The notes under the pieces are model-generated. The model ran no database searches. It had not been told where the DNA came from and worked only from the letters and a program-made list of their open reading frames with translations. The position numbers and the translations under genes were made by a program. A stretch of DNA of 64,000 nt from Opitutia bacterium. Its GTDB lineage: Bacteria > Verrucomicrobiota > Verrucomicrobiia > Opitutales > Opitutaceae. Shown here in pieces: positions 1-8,315 of the stretch (position 1 is the first letter of the stretch; each line of letters begins with the position of its first letter). The DNA lies in contig JACPIS010000025.1 in the NCBI GenBank assembly GCA_016187925.1, forward strand, positions 123,531-187,530. Direction: 5' to 3'.

Positions 1-709
1 CGCCGCAATAACCAGCCTGCTTCTGATATCTTTGAACTGATCGATCGAGTCTGGTTTGGATTTAGAGCGAAACTACATGGGCACTGGTAGCCAGCCGCCC
101 ACGGATAACAAGGTGGCGTTCTGCCGATTCTGCGGGCAGCTTGAACTCCGATTTGGACGGCCCCCCGCCGCTTGCGTTCAGGGATGCCTTTGTGGCACGG
201 TGGGGCGGCGCACGGCCCGGCTCAGTCGGCCGCAGTATCCTACACCTACTTCCGAAATACCCTCGCATGGATTCTATGGAAGGGCTGTGTTCCTGACCGG
301 ACAGGGCACGAACGACCTGCTCCTGCGGGAGGACGGTTACATGTTGGTCCATCTCGTCTGGCCGCTGCAGCGATTCATTTGCTGTGGGTCTATACCTCGA
401 AGCTTGCTTCGGCTTGGTCGGCAGAACGGGATTGAGTGTGGATTGCATGGGGCTCGAGCGGGTTTGCCGAGGTCTTGTCAAATGCCCCGGAGCTTGCTTC
501 GGGGATTCTTTACTCGCTGTCCAGTTCCCTCCGAGGGAACTTCCCCAATACGTTCCAAGGGTTCCTGGAACGCAAAGGACCGGGCAGCCATTCGACGCGC
601 CGCCCAAGCGCGGCTTGCTCATGGCAGGCGGCCTTGGCCCGTTTGATCGTCCCAGGATCACCCAGGGATAGGCCGGGCGACAGCGGCGGTGACGGCGTGC
701 GGCGTCCCA
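1..709. other. Region without a convincing gene; several hairpins
   Basis: The six-frame ORFs here overlap on both strands, give low-complexity translations and match no family I know, so none is called. The sequence holds three clear inverted repeats: CCCCG/CGGGG arms around GAGCTTGCTT at 485-504, GTTCCCT/AGGGAAC at 524-540, and CGTTCCA/TGGAACG at 551-572. The AGCTTGCTTCG core at about 400 and 490 recurs near 22.99 kb, so part of this stretch is made of dispersed repeats. It may be a repeat-filled spacer or a decayed gene. Confidence 0.4.
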
Positions 710-1135
710 TCACACCACGGCGTTGATGCCTCCGGATTTCGCGGCCTGTTTCACGAGCCTCATTGCAACGTCGAGCTTCAGGTCCTCGAGCTTCTTGAAG
801 TTGATGCAGCTGCGGCCGGTCTTCACTTTGCCGAGCTTTGCAGCATTCCGCTCGACGAGGTAGCCGTCCTTGTCGCCGACACAGATGTGGAGGGCGTAAC
901 CGCTTTTTCCCGCAGCGAGTCCGATCAGGAACCAGTCGCCCTCGCGGCCGCTGGCCGACTTGTAGTGATACTTCCCGTAGCCGATGACGGGCGACGGCCC
1001 CATGCCGGACATCATGACCGGCGCGAGCTTCGGCACGGCCTTGCGGATTGCCTTGTGCAGGATCGTCATCGTGACGCGGCGATCGGCGGGGAGGGCGGCA
1101 AGAAATCCGGCGAGAGTGGGAAGGGGTTTGGGCAT
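710..1135 (-). CDS. DUF1801 (YdhG-like) domain protein
   Basis: A 141-residue soluble protein. The N-terminal helix region (PTLAGFLAALPADRR) and the later GMGPSPVIGYGKYHY and KTGRSCINFKKLEDL segments fit the DUF1801 fold, which is small and of unknown biochemical role. An ATG start at 1135 gives the expected family length. The next gene on the same strand is a YCII-domain protein 121 bp upstream, and an ECF sigma factor lies beyond it. DUF1801 and YCII proteins often sit near ECF sigma factors of this type, so it may belong to that regulon. Family assignment is from sequence recall; function is unknown. Confidence 0.75.
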   Translation of the reverse strand: MPKPLPTLAGFLAALPADRRVTMTILHKAIRKAVPKLAPVMMSGMGPSPVIGYGKYHYKSASGREGDWFLIGLAAGKSGYALHICVGDKDGYLVERNAAKLGKVKTGRSCINFKKLEDLKLDVAMRLVKQAAKSGGINAVV

Positions 1136-1256
1136 GCGGCGAGGCTGTGCATCCGATGCGCCGCGGGCAAACTCGAACAGGCGGCGCGCGGGTACGGCGT
1201 CGGGGCGACACGGTGCGCGTCCGCAAGGTGTCGCCGCCCGGTCGATCCAGCCGAGA

Positions 1257-1649
1257 TCAGCGCGGCAGCTTGCCGGCCTTGCTCCGGCGCGCCTCGCTTT
1301 GGCGCACCATCTCGCTCAGGTCGGCGGCGGGACGGATCTCCCACGGGCCGAACGTCACCCCGGGATGCTTCGAGATCAACTCGACGGCGTGGTTCAGGTC
1401 GCGCGCTTCGAGGATCATGATGCCGCCAAGCTGTTCCTTGGTCTCGGCGTAGGGCCCGTCGGTCACCACGACGCGCCCGTTCGCGTGGCGCAGCGTCATC
1501 GCGGTGTTGGGCGGCTGCAGCGCTTCGCCGCCCTTGAAGTGACCGTTGGCGCGGAGCTGGTCGTCGTAGGTGAAGCAGCTGTCCATGTCCGTCTCCGTGA
1601 CGGAGGCCAACCTGTTGGGGTCGATGTAACCGAGGCAGATGTATTTCAT
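1257..1649 (-). CDS. YCII-related (DGPF) domain protein
   Basis: A 130-residue protein with the YCII/DGPF signature: MKYICLGY at the start, TDGPYAETKEQLGG near residues 63-76 (the DGP motif that names the family), then a GGIMILEARDLNHAVE segment and the typical HPGVTFGPWEIRP ending. Family members are small ferredoxin-like-fold proteins without an established reaction. They are the characteristic partners of ECF42-type sigma factors, and such a sigma factor lies directly upstream on the same strand. This supports co-function with the sigma factor, possibly as a regulon member or modulator. Confidence 0.85.
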   Translation of the reverse strand: MKYICLGYIDPNRLASVTETDMDSCFTYDDQLRANGHFKGGEALQPPNTAMTLRHANGRVVVTDGPYAETKEQLGGIMILEARDLNHAVELISKHPGVTFGPWEIRPAADLSEMVRQSEARRSKAGKLPR

Positions 1650-1765
1650 AGGGATTTTGGGTGACGGGCCCGGAATTGGGCGCCGTTCATCAGCTGGTCG
1701 ATCCGCCGGCGCGCTTTTCGACGCGCGGCTGGAAAATATTTCAGTCAGGAAAACGCCGCTGAACC

Positions 1766-1901
1766 AACCCCTAATCCACGCTAATCAGGAGAGTGAGTTC
1801 GAGACGCAGAAAACGGACGCGCCACCTGAGCGGAGAAGCGCCCGCGCAGAAAGTTTCTTTGCTTCAACTTCATTAGCGCTGATTAGCGGAAATTAGCGGT
1901 T
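1766..1901. repeat. Imperfect inverted repeat of the CTAAT/ATTAG family
   Basis: Arms at 1766-1787 and 1880-1901 match in about 18 of 22 positions when one is reverse-complemented (AACC.CTAAT..CGCTAATCA). The same family recurs at 10161-10230 between moaD and moaA. It lies between the YCII gene and the sigma factor gene, so it may shape a transcript hairpin, but no T-tract terminator is obvious. Confidence 0.6.
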
Positions 1902-1919
1902 ACTCGGCTGCTTCTAGGT

Positions 1920-3167
1920 TCAGGCGAGTTCGCGCAGCCGTTTTTCCAGAAAACGTATCTCCGGGTCGGATTTGGCCAGCGCGTGCGCCTGCTCGTAGGC
2001 GGCCCGGGCCTCGTCACGGCGCCCGAGCCGGCGGAGCAGGTCGGCGCGGGCCGAATGCGCGAGGTGGTAATCTCGCAGCTCGCCGCGCGCGAGCAGCGCA
2101 TCGATGAGGGTCAGCCCGGCGGCGGGACCTTCGTGCATCGCGACGGCTGCGGCGCGGTTGAGTTCGATGACCGGTGAGGGCTGCAGCGCCAGCAACGCGG
2201 CGTACAGCGCGCAAATCTGCCGCCAGTCGGTCGCCTCCGGCGTGCGCGCCTCGGCGTGGACGGCGGCGATGGCGGCTTGCAGCGTGTAGGAGCCGAAGCG
2301 CCGCGTGGCCAGGGCGCGCTCCACCAGCGCGACGCCCTCGCGGATGAAAGCGGGGTTCCATGCCGACCGGTCCTGTTGCTCAAGCAGCACGAGCCCGCCA
2401 TCGGCGCTGACGCGCGCTGCGCGGCGCGATTCGTGCAGCAGCATGAGCGCGAGCAGCCCGATAACCTCCGGTTCCGGCAGCAGCTCGAGCAACACGCGGC
2501 CGAGGCGGATGGCCTCGGTCGACAACTCCGCGCGCGTCAGCGAGGGACCCGACGACGCGGCGTAGCCTTCGTTGAAGAGCAGGTAGACTACGGTTAGCAC
2601 CGCGCCCAACCGCTCCGGCAGTTCCGCGGCCGCCGGCACCTGGTAAGGGATGCGTTCATCGCGGATCCTGGCCTTTGCGCGGACGATGCGCTGGGCGATC
2701 GTCGGCGCCGAGGTGAGAAAGGCGCGCGCAATCTCCTCGGTGGTCAGTCCGCAAACCGCGCGCAACGTGAGCGCCGCGCGGGCGTCGGGCGCCAGCGCGG
2801 GATGGCAGCAGGTGAAGATGAGCTTCAGTTGGTCGTCGGGCAGTTCGTCGCCGCCGGCGGGCGCGGCGGGTTCGCCGCCATGCAACGTCTCGGCGATGCG
2901 GTCCTGCGCCGCGTCGAACCGCGCGCGGCGGCGGATCGCGTCGATCGCCTTGAAGCGCGCGGTCGAGATCAGCCAGGCGCGGGGATTCGCGGGCGGGCCA
3001 TCCACGGGCCAGCGCTGCAGCGCGGCGTTGAACGCGTCGTGCATCGCATCCTCGGCCAGGTCGAAACCGCCGAGCAGACGGATGAGCGTCGCGAGGATGC
3101 GGCCCGATTCCGCCCGGAACAGGGCGTCGAGGCGGGTGCGAATCTCGTCCGCGGATGGCTTGGGCAT
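1920..3167 (-). CDS. ECF42-type RNA polymerase sigma factor
   Basis: A 415-residue ECF sigma factor with a long C-terminal extension. The N-terminal sigma2 region has RLLGGFDLAEDAMHDAF and NPRAWLISTARFKAIDAIRR. The sigma4 HTH has GLTTEEIARAFLTSAPTIAQRI around residues 140-160. The extension contains the SAWNPAFIREG and LQAAIAAVHAEA motifs and a helical, TPR-like C-terminus (RRLGRRDEARAAYEQAHAL). This architecture defines the ECF42 group, which lacks a typical anti-sigma factor and is regularly linked to YCII/DGPF genes, as seen here downstream. It would direct RNA polymerase to a small regulon, with the extension thought to control activity. The start is the ATG at 3167. Confidence 0.9.
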   Translation of the reverse strand: MPKPSADEIRTRLDALFRAESGRILATLIRLLGGFDLAEDAMHDAFNAALQRWPVDGPPANPRAWLISTARFKAIDAIRRRARFDAAQDRIAETLHGGEPAAPAGGDELPDDQLKLIFTCCHPALAPDARAALTLRAVCGLTTEEIARAFLTSAPTIAQRIVRAKARIRDERIPYQVPAAAELPERLGAVLTVVYLLFNEGYAASSGPSLTRAELSTEAIRLGRVLLELLPEPEVIGLLALMLLHESRRAARVSADGGLVLLEQQDRSAWNPAFIREGVALVERALATRRFGSYTLQAAIAAVHAEARTPEATDWRQICALYAALLALQPSPVIELNRAAAVAMHEGPAAGLTLIDALLARGELRDYHLAHSARADLLRRLGRRDEARAAYEQAHALAKSDPEIRFLEKRLRELA

Positions 3168-3277
3168 GCGGGGAAAGAGGAGAGGGGAAGCCGGCCGCCA
3201 GCAGCAAGAGTATTTGGGGCGGCGGACGCCGGACGTGCGCCCGGCGGAAAATCATCGCCGCCAGCGGGACGAACGCC

Positions 3278-5725
3278 TTGCATCGCCGCGTGGAGAATTC
3301 ACGCCTCGCCCCGTCAAACGCGGTGTTCACGCCACTCGTCCGGCCGCTCGCCGCTGCCGCGCTCCTGTTTGGAATTCATCTCGCCTTCGGCGCCGAAACG
3401 CCGCCTGCGCGCCCCGGCGCCTACGCCGGACATCACCGCGTCGAACGCAGCGTCGTGGTAGAAAGCGTCAGCGGGGCGCGGCTGCGTCTGACGCCCTACG
3501 GCGAACACATGCTGCGTGTCCAGGCCGTGCCGCGCGGCGCGGAGTTTTTGCCGGACGAGCATCTGCCGATGATCGAGCGGCATGATCTCGGTGGGGAGCT
3601 GGTCGTGACGGACGAGCCCGCTGCGCTGCACATCGCCACCCACGCGGCGGACGGCGTCGGAGTGACGTTGTCGAAAGCGAACCTCACCGCGCGCTGGCAG
3701 TGCAACGGCAGCGCGGCACCGCAACTGGTCGAGGCGGGCGGGATCACCTGGGAGGAGCGGTCGGTCCGCCTCGAATTCGCGCCGGACGCCGCCGAGCATT
3801 TCGCCGGGCTGGGCCATGGTTTCTACGGTCGCGACGCCGCGCCGCTGGATTTGCGCGGCCGGACGATCTCGCGCTCGTACGGCTTCCAGGCGTCGCTCAT
3901 CGCGCCGTGGTTTATCTCCAGCAAGGGCTACGGGTTTTTTCTGAATTGCGCGTTTCCGCATCGCTTCCGCTTCGACGCCGGCGGGCACTTCGATGTGGAG
4001 ATCACCGGCACTGATCTCGGTGCGCAGCTCGACTACGTGGTCGCTGCGGGGCGGACGCCGCTGGAGCTGATTGCGCGCTACACGGAGCTGACCGGCCGGC
4101 CGCGGTTGCCGCGCCGCGCGATGTTCGGCCTGCAGGTGACCGACAAGCACCGCGAGGCGGAGAGCCTCGCGCAAGGCATGACGTGGTGGTTCGATAATTT
4201 CCCCAAGCTGCGCGCCGCGGGCATTCCGGTCGACGCGATCATCATGGACAACACCTGGCGCGCGGGCGGTGGCACGTGGCAGGACTCCATTTTCGCATTC
4301 GACCCCAAGCGCTATCCGGACCCGAAGGCGTTTCGCGCGTGGGCCGAGCGGATGGGCGTGATCGTCGATCTCGATTTCAACGGCCCGATGTACATGCAGA
4401 GCGAGGGTTGGAAACCGGAGTACGGCGTGCGCGGCGGCCAGTTGAAGGACGGGCGGCCGTTCTATCTGCCCAATTTTTTCCGGACCGATACCAACGACTG
4501 GCTGTGGGGGCTGATGTGGCGCAACGCGCTCGACCCGCGGCTCGGTTATCCCGGCGACATGCTGTGGATGGACGAGACCGACCAGGCCAACGTCGCCGAC
4601 GAGCGCGCACCGTTCCATGCCGGGCGTCCGTGGCTGGAGCTGAAAAGCCTGTACGCGCTCGCGGGTGCCAAGGCGCTCGTCGAGCGTTGGGACCGGGATT
4701 TCGCCGGCGCGAAGCGGCCTTACTTCTGGTTCCGCTCGGCGACGAGCGGGCTGCAACGCTACGCGGTCTACTGGTCGGGCGACATCGAGGGCGACGAGGC
4801 GGACCAGTCGGCGCAAATCCCCGCGATGCTTTCCGCGGGCATCTGCGGCCTGCCGTATTTCAGTTATGATGCCGGCGGCTGGCAGTCGACCGACGAGCCG
4901 ATTTACCGGCGCTACGGGATCGTGACCGGCAGCCTGAGCCCGGTGTGGCGGACGCACGGCATCAAGGGCCCGCGCTGGCCGACCGATTACGGCGCGGACG
5001 TCGTCGCGCTCGCGCAGCGTTACGCGGGGCTGCGCTACCGGCTCTTCCCGTATCTCTACAGCCTCGCGCGGCAGGCCACGCGCGACGGTACGCCGATGGC
5101 GCGCGCGCTGTTCCTCGACTCGCCCGGCGAACCGGAGGCGTGGCGGCGCGATTACCAGTATCGTTTCGGTCCATCGCTCCTCGTGGCCCCGCCGGTCGAG
5201 AGCCGCCGGGATGTCTGGCTGCCGTCCGGCGCTTGGTTCAACTGGTGGAGCGGGGCGCGGGCGGAAGGCGGCCAGACGGTCGCGGCTCCGGCCGGCGACG
5301 AGGCGGCGGTTTACGTCCGCGCCGGTGCGGTCATCCCCATGGGCGAATTTGCGCTCAGCTCGCAGTTCATTCCGGCGGACCGCCTGGAAGTGCACGTCTG
5401 GTGCGGGGCCAGCGGCGCGTTCGAACTCTACGAGGATGACGGCACGACCGAGCGTTACCGCGCCGGCGAATTTTCCGTCACGCCGCTGACGTGGGACGAC
5501 GCCGCTGGGGCGTTGCGCATCGGCGCGCGCGAAGGGAGTTGGCCCGGCGCTCCCGCGCAACGCCACTGGAGCGTCGTGCTGCACGGACTCAGCGGTCCGC
5601 GCCGCGCGGTCATCGACGGCCAACCGGCAACCGATGTGCGTTGGGATGCCGCCCGACACACCCTGTCTATCGCATTGCTCGAGCGCCGAGGAGCGGTTGG
5701 GGTCGAAATGCGCTTGGTGCGCTAA
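3278..5725 (+). CDS. Secreted glycoside hydrolase family 31 enzyme
   Basis: A GH31 enzyme of the alpha-glucosidase/alpha-xylosidase type, hydrolysing alpha-linked sugars from oligosaccharides or glycans. With the start at TTG 3278 the catalytic nucleophile is Asp432 in LWMDETDQ, and the acid/base is Asp502 in YWSGDIEGDE, about 70 residues apart as in known GH31 proteins. FSYDAGGW follows as the usual sugar-binding segment, and C-terminal beta domains (LPSGAWFNWW, FELYEDDG) complete the family. A signal peptide core (LVRPLAAAALLFGIHLAFGA) implies export. The ORF-track ATG at 3155 would overlap the divergent sigma gene and put about 50 residues before the signal peptide. In-frame alternatives are TTG 3278, GTG 3290 and GTG 3323; the exact start is uncertain. 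The exact substrate cannot be read from sequence. Confidence 0.88.
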   Translation: MHRRVENSRLAPSNAVFTPLVRPLAAAALLFGIHLAFGAETPPARPGAYAGHHRVERSVVVESVSGARLRLTPYGEHMLRVQAVPRGAEFLPDEHLPMIERHDLGGELVVTDEPAALHIATHAADGVGVTLSKANLTARWQCNGSAAPQLVEAGGITWEERSVRLEFAPDAAEHFAGLGHGFYGRDAAPLDLRGRTISRSYGFQASLIAPWFISSKGYGFFLNCAFPHRFRFDAGGHFDVEITGTDLGAQLDYVVAAGRTPLELIARYTELTGRPRLPRRAMFGLQVTDKHREAESLAQGMTWWFDNFPKLRAAGIPVDAIIMDNTWRAGGGTWQDSIFAFDPKRYPDPKAFRAWAERMGVIVDLDFNGPMYMQSEGWKPEYGVRGGQLKDGRPFYLPNFFRTDTNDWLWGLMWRNALDPRLGYPGDMLWMDETDQANVADERAPFHAGRPWLELKSLYALAGAKALVERWDRDFAGAKRPYFWFRSATSGLQRYAVYWSGDIEGDEADQSAQIPAMLSAGICGLPYFSYDAGGWQSTDEPIYRRYGIVTGSLSPVWRTHGIKGPRWPTDYGADVVALAQRYAGLRYRLFPYLYSLARQATRDGTPMARALFLDSPGEPEAWRRDYQYRFGPSLLVAPPVESRRDVWLPSGAWFNWWSGARAEGGQTVAAPAGDEAAVYVRAGAVIPMGEFALSSQFIPADRLEVHVWCGASGAFELYEDDGTTERYRAGEFSVTPLTWDDAAGALRIGAREGSWPGAPAQRHWSVVLHGLSGPRRAVIDGQPATDVRWDAARHTLSIALLERRGAVGVEMRLVR

Positions 5726-5729
5726 GATC

Positions 5730-6479
5730 ATGCTTTTTCTGAATAAACTCCTGCCAGTCTTCGTGCTGCCGTTCGGTTGGGTCTTGTTGCTGCTGGTCTT
5801 CGCCCTCTGGCGGAAGAAGCGCTGGCCGGTGGTCGCGGCGCTGGCCGTGCTGGTGTTCTTCAGTCTGCCGGTCGTGGCCAGCCGGTTGGTCGGGATGCTC
5901 GAGTCGGCCTACCCGGCGCGGAGAATCGCCGAGGCCGGTCCGGCGGATGCCGTGGTCGTGCTCGGTGGCGTGTTGGGACCCAAGACCGGCCCGGGCTACG
6001 TGACCAATTGGACGGAGGTTTCCGAGCGCTTCGATGCCGGGCTGGCGCTGCTGGCCGCGCAGCAGGCGGACTGGCTCGTGTTCACCGGGGCGCGCATTCC
6101 GTGGGAAGGGCGCGAGACGCTCGAAGGCGACGATTTGAAGACGCTCGCATTGCAACACGGCGCGCCCGCGGAGCGCGTGCTGGTCACACGCGAGGTCGGC
6201 AACACCTGGGACGAGGCGCGCGCGATCGCCGAGCTGGCGAAGCAACGCGGTTGGAGGAAAGTCATCGTCGTCACGACCGCATGGCACATGCCGCGGGCGG
6301 CGCGGCTCTTCCGCGCGGCGAAGGTGCCGTTCACGCCGTTCCCGGTCGATTTCCGCCGCGACAAGTCGCGGGTTTTGTCCGCGGCGGAATTCATTCCCAA
6401 GGCCGAGGCGTTCCAGATGAGCGAAACCGCGCTGCGCGAGTGCTACGGCTACGCGTTCTACGCGCTGACCGGGCGCTGA
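5730..6479 (+). CDS. YdcF/ElyC family (DUF218) membrane protein
   Basis: A 249-residue protein beginning at ATG 5730, five bases after the GH31 stop; the longer track ORF starts inside GH31. Two N-terminal membrane helices (FVLPFGWVLLLLVFAL and VVAALAVLVFFSLPVV) are followed by the DUF218 domain: ADAVVVLGG near residue 70, LVFTGARIPWEG, VGNTWDEARAIAEL, VIVVTTAWHMPRAARLF. ElyC, SanA and YdcF relatives influence envelope integrity, but the chemistry is unknown. Close spacing with GH31 suggests one transcript. Confidence 0.87.
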   Translation: MLFLNKLLPVFVLPFGWVLLLLVFALWRKKRWPVVAALAVLVFFSLPVVASRLVGMLESAYPARRIAEAGPADAVVVLGGVLGPKTGPGYVTNWTEVSERFDAGLALLAAQQADWLVFTGARIPWEGRETLEGDDLKTLALQHGAPAERVLVTREVGNTWDEARAIAELAKQRGWRKVIVVTTAWHMPRAARLFRAAKVPFTPFPVDFRRDKSRVLSAAEFIPKAEAFQMSETALRECYGYAFYALTGR

Positions 6480-6485
6480 GCGCGT

Positions 6486-7088
6486 TCAGGCCTGGCCGCG
6501 CCGGAAGCGCTCGTAATCGGCGGGCGTGTCCAGGTCGGCTGACGTAGCCAGCGGCACCGCCGCGACAGATTCGGGATGAGCCTGCAGCAACGCCCGCGCC
6601 CCCGCGTCGCCGTGCAGTTCGAGCAGCCGGGGAAACCACGCGGCCGCGAACAGCACGGGCGGACGCAGCACGCCGTTCGCCGCGGAGGCGACGATGGGTT
6701 TGCCGGTGGCGCAGCGCGTTTCGATCAGGCTGGCCAGATGCGTGGCGGGAAAATCCGGCTGGTCGGCGAGGGCGATGATGACGCCGTCCGGCGTCGATTG
6801 TTGCGCGGCGAGCGCGTGCAGGCCGGTGCGAATCGACGAACCCATGCCCTCCGCCCAGCGCTCGTTGACGGCCACCCGCACGGCCAGTCCGGCGAGGCAG
6901 GGAGAAATTTCTTTCGCGTGCGCGCCCAGCACCACGATCACGGGCGAGACGGGCGCGGCTAGTGCGATCTCCGCGACGTGTCGCAGCAGCGGCCGGCCGC
7001 CGACGGGCAGCAGCTGCTTCGGCCGGCCCATCCGCCGCGATTCACCCGCGGCGAGCAGAAGGAGCGCGCAGGAAAATTGCTCAGCCAT
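6486..7088 (-). CDS. mocA: MocA/MobA-like nucleotidyltransferase
   Basis: A 200-residue NTP transferase with the MobA-like N-terminal loop LLLAAGESRRMGRPKQLLP, then IVVLGAH, LADQPDFPATHL (metal/nucleotide-binding Asp) and PVLFAAAWFPRLLEL. MocA adds CMP to molybdopterin to make the MCD cofactor used by xanthine dehydrogenase-family enzymes; a close MobA-type role (GMP) is possible. I chose the start at ATG 7088, where it overlaps the end of xdhC by 8 bp. The upstream track start gives 38 residues with no family similarity. Context (xdhC, Moco genes) favours the CMP-transferase function. Confidence 0.82.
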   Translation of the reverse strand: MAEQFSCALLLLAAGESRRMGRPKQLLPVGGRPLLRHVAEIALAAPVSPVIVVLGAHAKEISPCLAGLAVRVAVNERWAEGMGSSIRTGLHALAAQQSTPDGVIIALADQPDFPATHLASLIETRCATGKPIVASAANGVLRPPVLFAAAWFPRLLELHGDAGARALLQAHPESVAAVPLATSADLDTPADYERFRRGQA

Positions 7089-8073
7089 GGATGGGACCCG
7101 GGCGGTCGCGCAGATGTCCCGGCAACCGGTTTTCGCGCCGGCAATGCATCTCGGCCAGGATGGAAAGCGCCACTTCCTCCGGCGTGCGTCCGCCCAGATC
7201 AAGGCCGACCGGCGCGTGCAGCCGCGCGCGCATGGCGTCGACGACGACGAGTCCGTTCCGCTGCAGCTCGGCCAACAGGCGGTCGGTGCGTTTGCGCGGA
7301 CCGAGCACGCCGAGGTAGGGCAGGGGCAGGGGCAACAGGGCGCGCAACAGCAACAGGTCGTCGCTGTAGCGGTGCGTCATCATCACAGCAAAGCTGCGCG
7401 CGTCGAGCGGCAGCACGTCGGTCAGTTGCGCGGCCGGTGCTGCCACCACGGCATCGGCCAGCGGAAAGCGCGCCGCCATGGCGTAGGCCGGCCGGCTGTC
7501 GGCCACGGTGACGTGCCAGCCGGTGTCCTTGGCCAGACGCACCAGCGTTTGCGCATCGTCGCCCGCGCCGAAGATGAACACGGCTGGCGGCGCAAAGATG
7601 GTTTCCCGAAAAACTGCCCCGTCGGACGGCGTTGGTTCACCTGCGGCCAATTGCGTGCCGGTGGGCTGGTCGCCGCCGTGGACGACGACCAGCGCGGTGT
7701 CGCGTCGGGCGCGGAGATTTTCGGCGAGTACCTTGATCCACGGCGGGCGGATCACCGGAATCGGTTCGAGAAAGATTCGCACCACGCCCTGGCAGCCGGT
7801 GCCGACGCCCCAGACGAGGTCGTTTTCCGCGGTGGTGTCGTAGGTCGCCAGCTCGGGTCGGCCAGTGGCGAGCACGCGTTGCGCGCGCAGCACCACATCG
7901 TCCTCGAGGCAGCCGCCGCTGATCGAGCCGAGCCGCGTGCCGTCGGCGAGCAACAACAGCCGCGCGCCGGGCCGGCGGTAGGACGAACCCTCGACGCCCA
8001 CCAGCGTGGCGAGCGCGGCTGGTTGGCCGGGCGCGGCGGCCAGCGCGGCAAGGATGCGGGAAAGCTCAGGCAT
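7081..8073 (-). CDS. xdhC: XdhC/CoxI family maturation factor
   Basis: A 330-residue protein with the XdhC N-terminal signature (ATLVGVEGSSYRRPGAR, GSISGGCLEDDVV) and a C-terminal Rossmann domain (VFIFGAGDDAQTLVRLA, VTVADSRPAYA, VMMTHRYSDD). XdhC binds molybdenum cofactor and delivers the sulfurated form to xanthine dehydrogenase or related hydroxylases. It overlaps the mocA-like gene, as expected for a module that makes and inserts the CMP form. No hydroxylase apoenzyme is encoded in the window, so the client is elsewhere. Confidence 0.9.
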   Translation of the reverse strand: MPELSRILAALAAAPGQPAALATLVGVEGSSYRRPGARLLLLADGTRLGSISGGCLEDDVVLRAQRVLATGRPELATYDTTAENDLVWGVGTGCQGVVRIFLEPIPVIRPPWIKVLAENLRARRDTALVVVHGGDQPTGTQLAAGEPTPSDGAVFRETIFAPPAVFIFGAGDDAQTLVRLAKDTGWHVTVADSRPAYAMAARFPLADAVVAAPAAQLTDVLPLDARSFAVMMTHRYSDDLLLLRALLPLPLPYLGVLGPRKRTDRLLAELQRNGLVVVDAMRARLHAPVGLDLGGRTPEEVALSILAEMHCRRENRLPGHLRDRPGPIHG

Positions 8074-8104
8074 GGGAGGGAGAAGAGTTGGGGAACCACT
8101 AGTG

Positions 8105-8216
8105 AGATTTCTCAGAGAGAAATCTTACAGAGTCCCCTTCGGCTGATCGCCTGCGGAGTTGAAATTGGGGCGCCGCTGATTGCGGCGCAGACCGGCCTGC
8201 GATAAGCCGGCCCCAA
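8105..8216. other. Structured intergenic region with nested hairpins
   Basis: Between the moaE-moeB fusion and xdhC there is a perfect 9-bp inverted repeat, AGATTTCTC/GAGAAATCT, at 8105-8125. Further on, TTGGGG/CCCCAA outer arms (8165-8216) enclose GCGCCGC/GCGGCGC (8170-8188) and CCGGC/GCCGG (8192-8210). No coding frame is supported. It could attenuate or terminate transcription between the two genes, or be a dispersed palindromic element; no clear T-tract follows the stems. Confidence 0.5.
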
Positions 8217-8315
8217 AACTGATGGCGCAGCCGATCAGGCGAAGCTACCGGCGTAAAGTTCCGGCCATGGTCGGAACTCACTAGCGGTTCAACGTCTCGG
8301 TTCTTGGGTCGCATT

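Noticed and set aside
62-661. 199-residue minus-strand ORF and overlapping plus-strand ORFs at the window start
   Set aside because: Frames overlap on both strands, translations have no recognisable motifs, and the region is full of hairpins.
3314-5731. 805-residue ORF opposite GH31
   Set aside because: It is a shadow of the GH31 frame, which has both catalytic Asp motifs.
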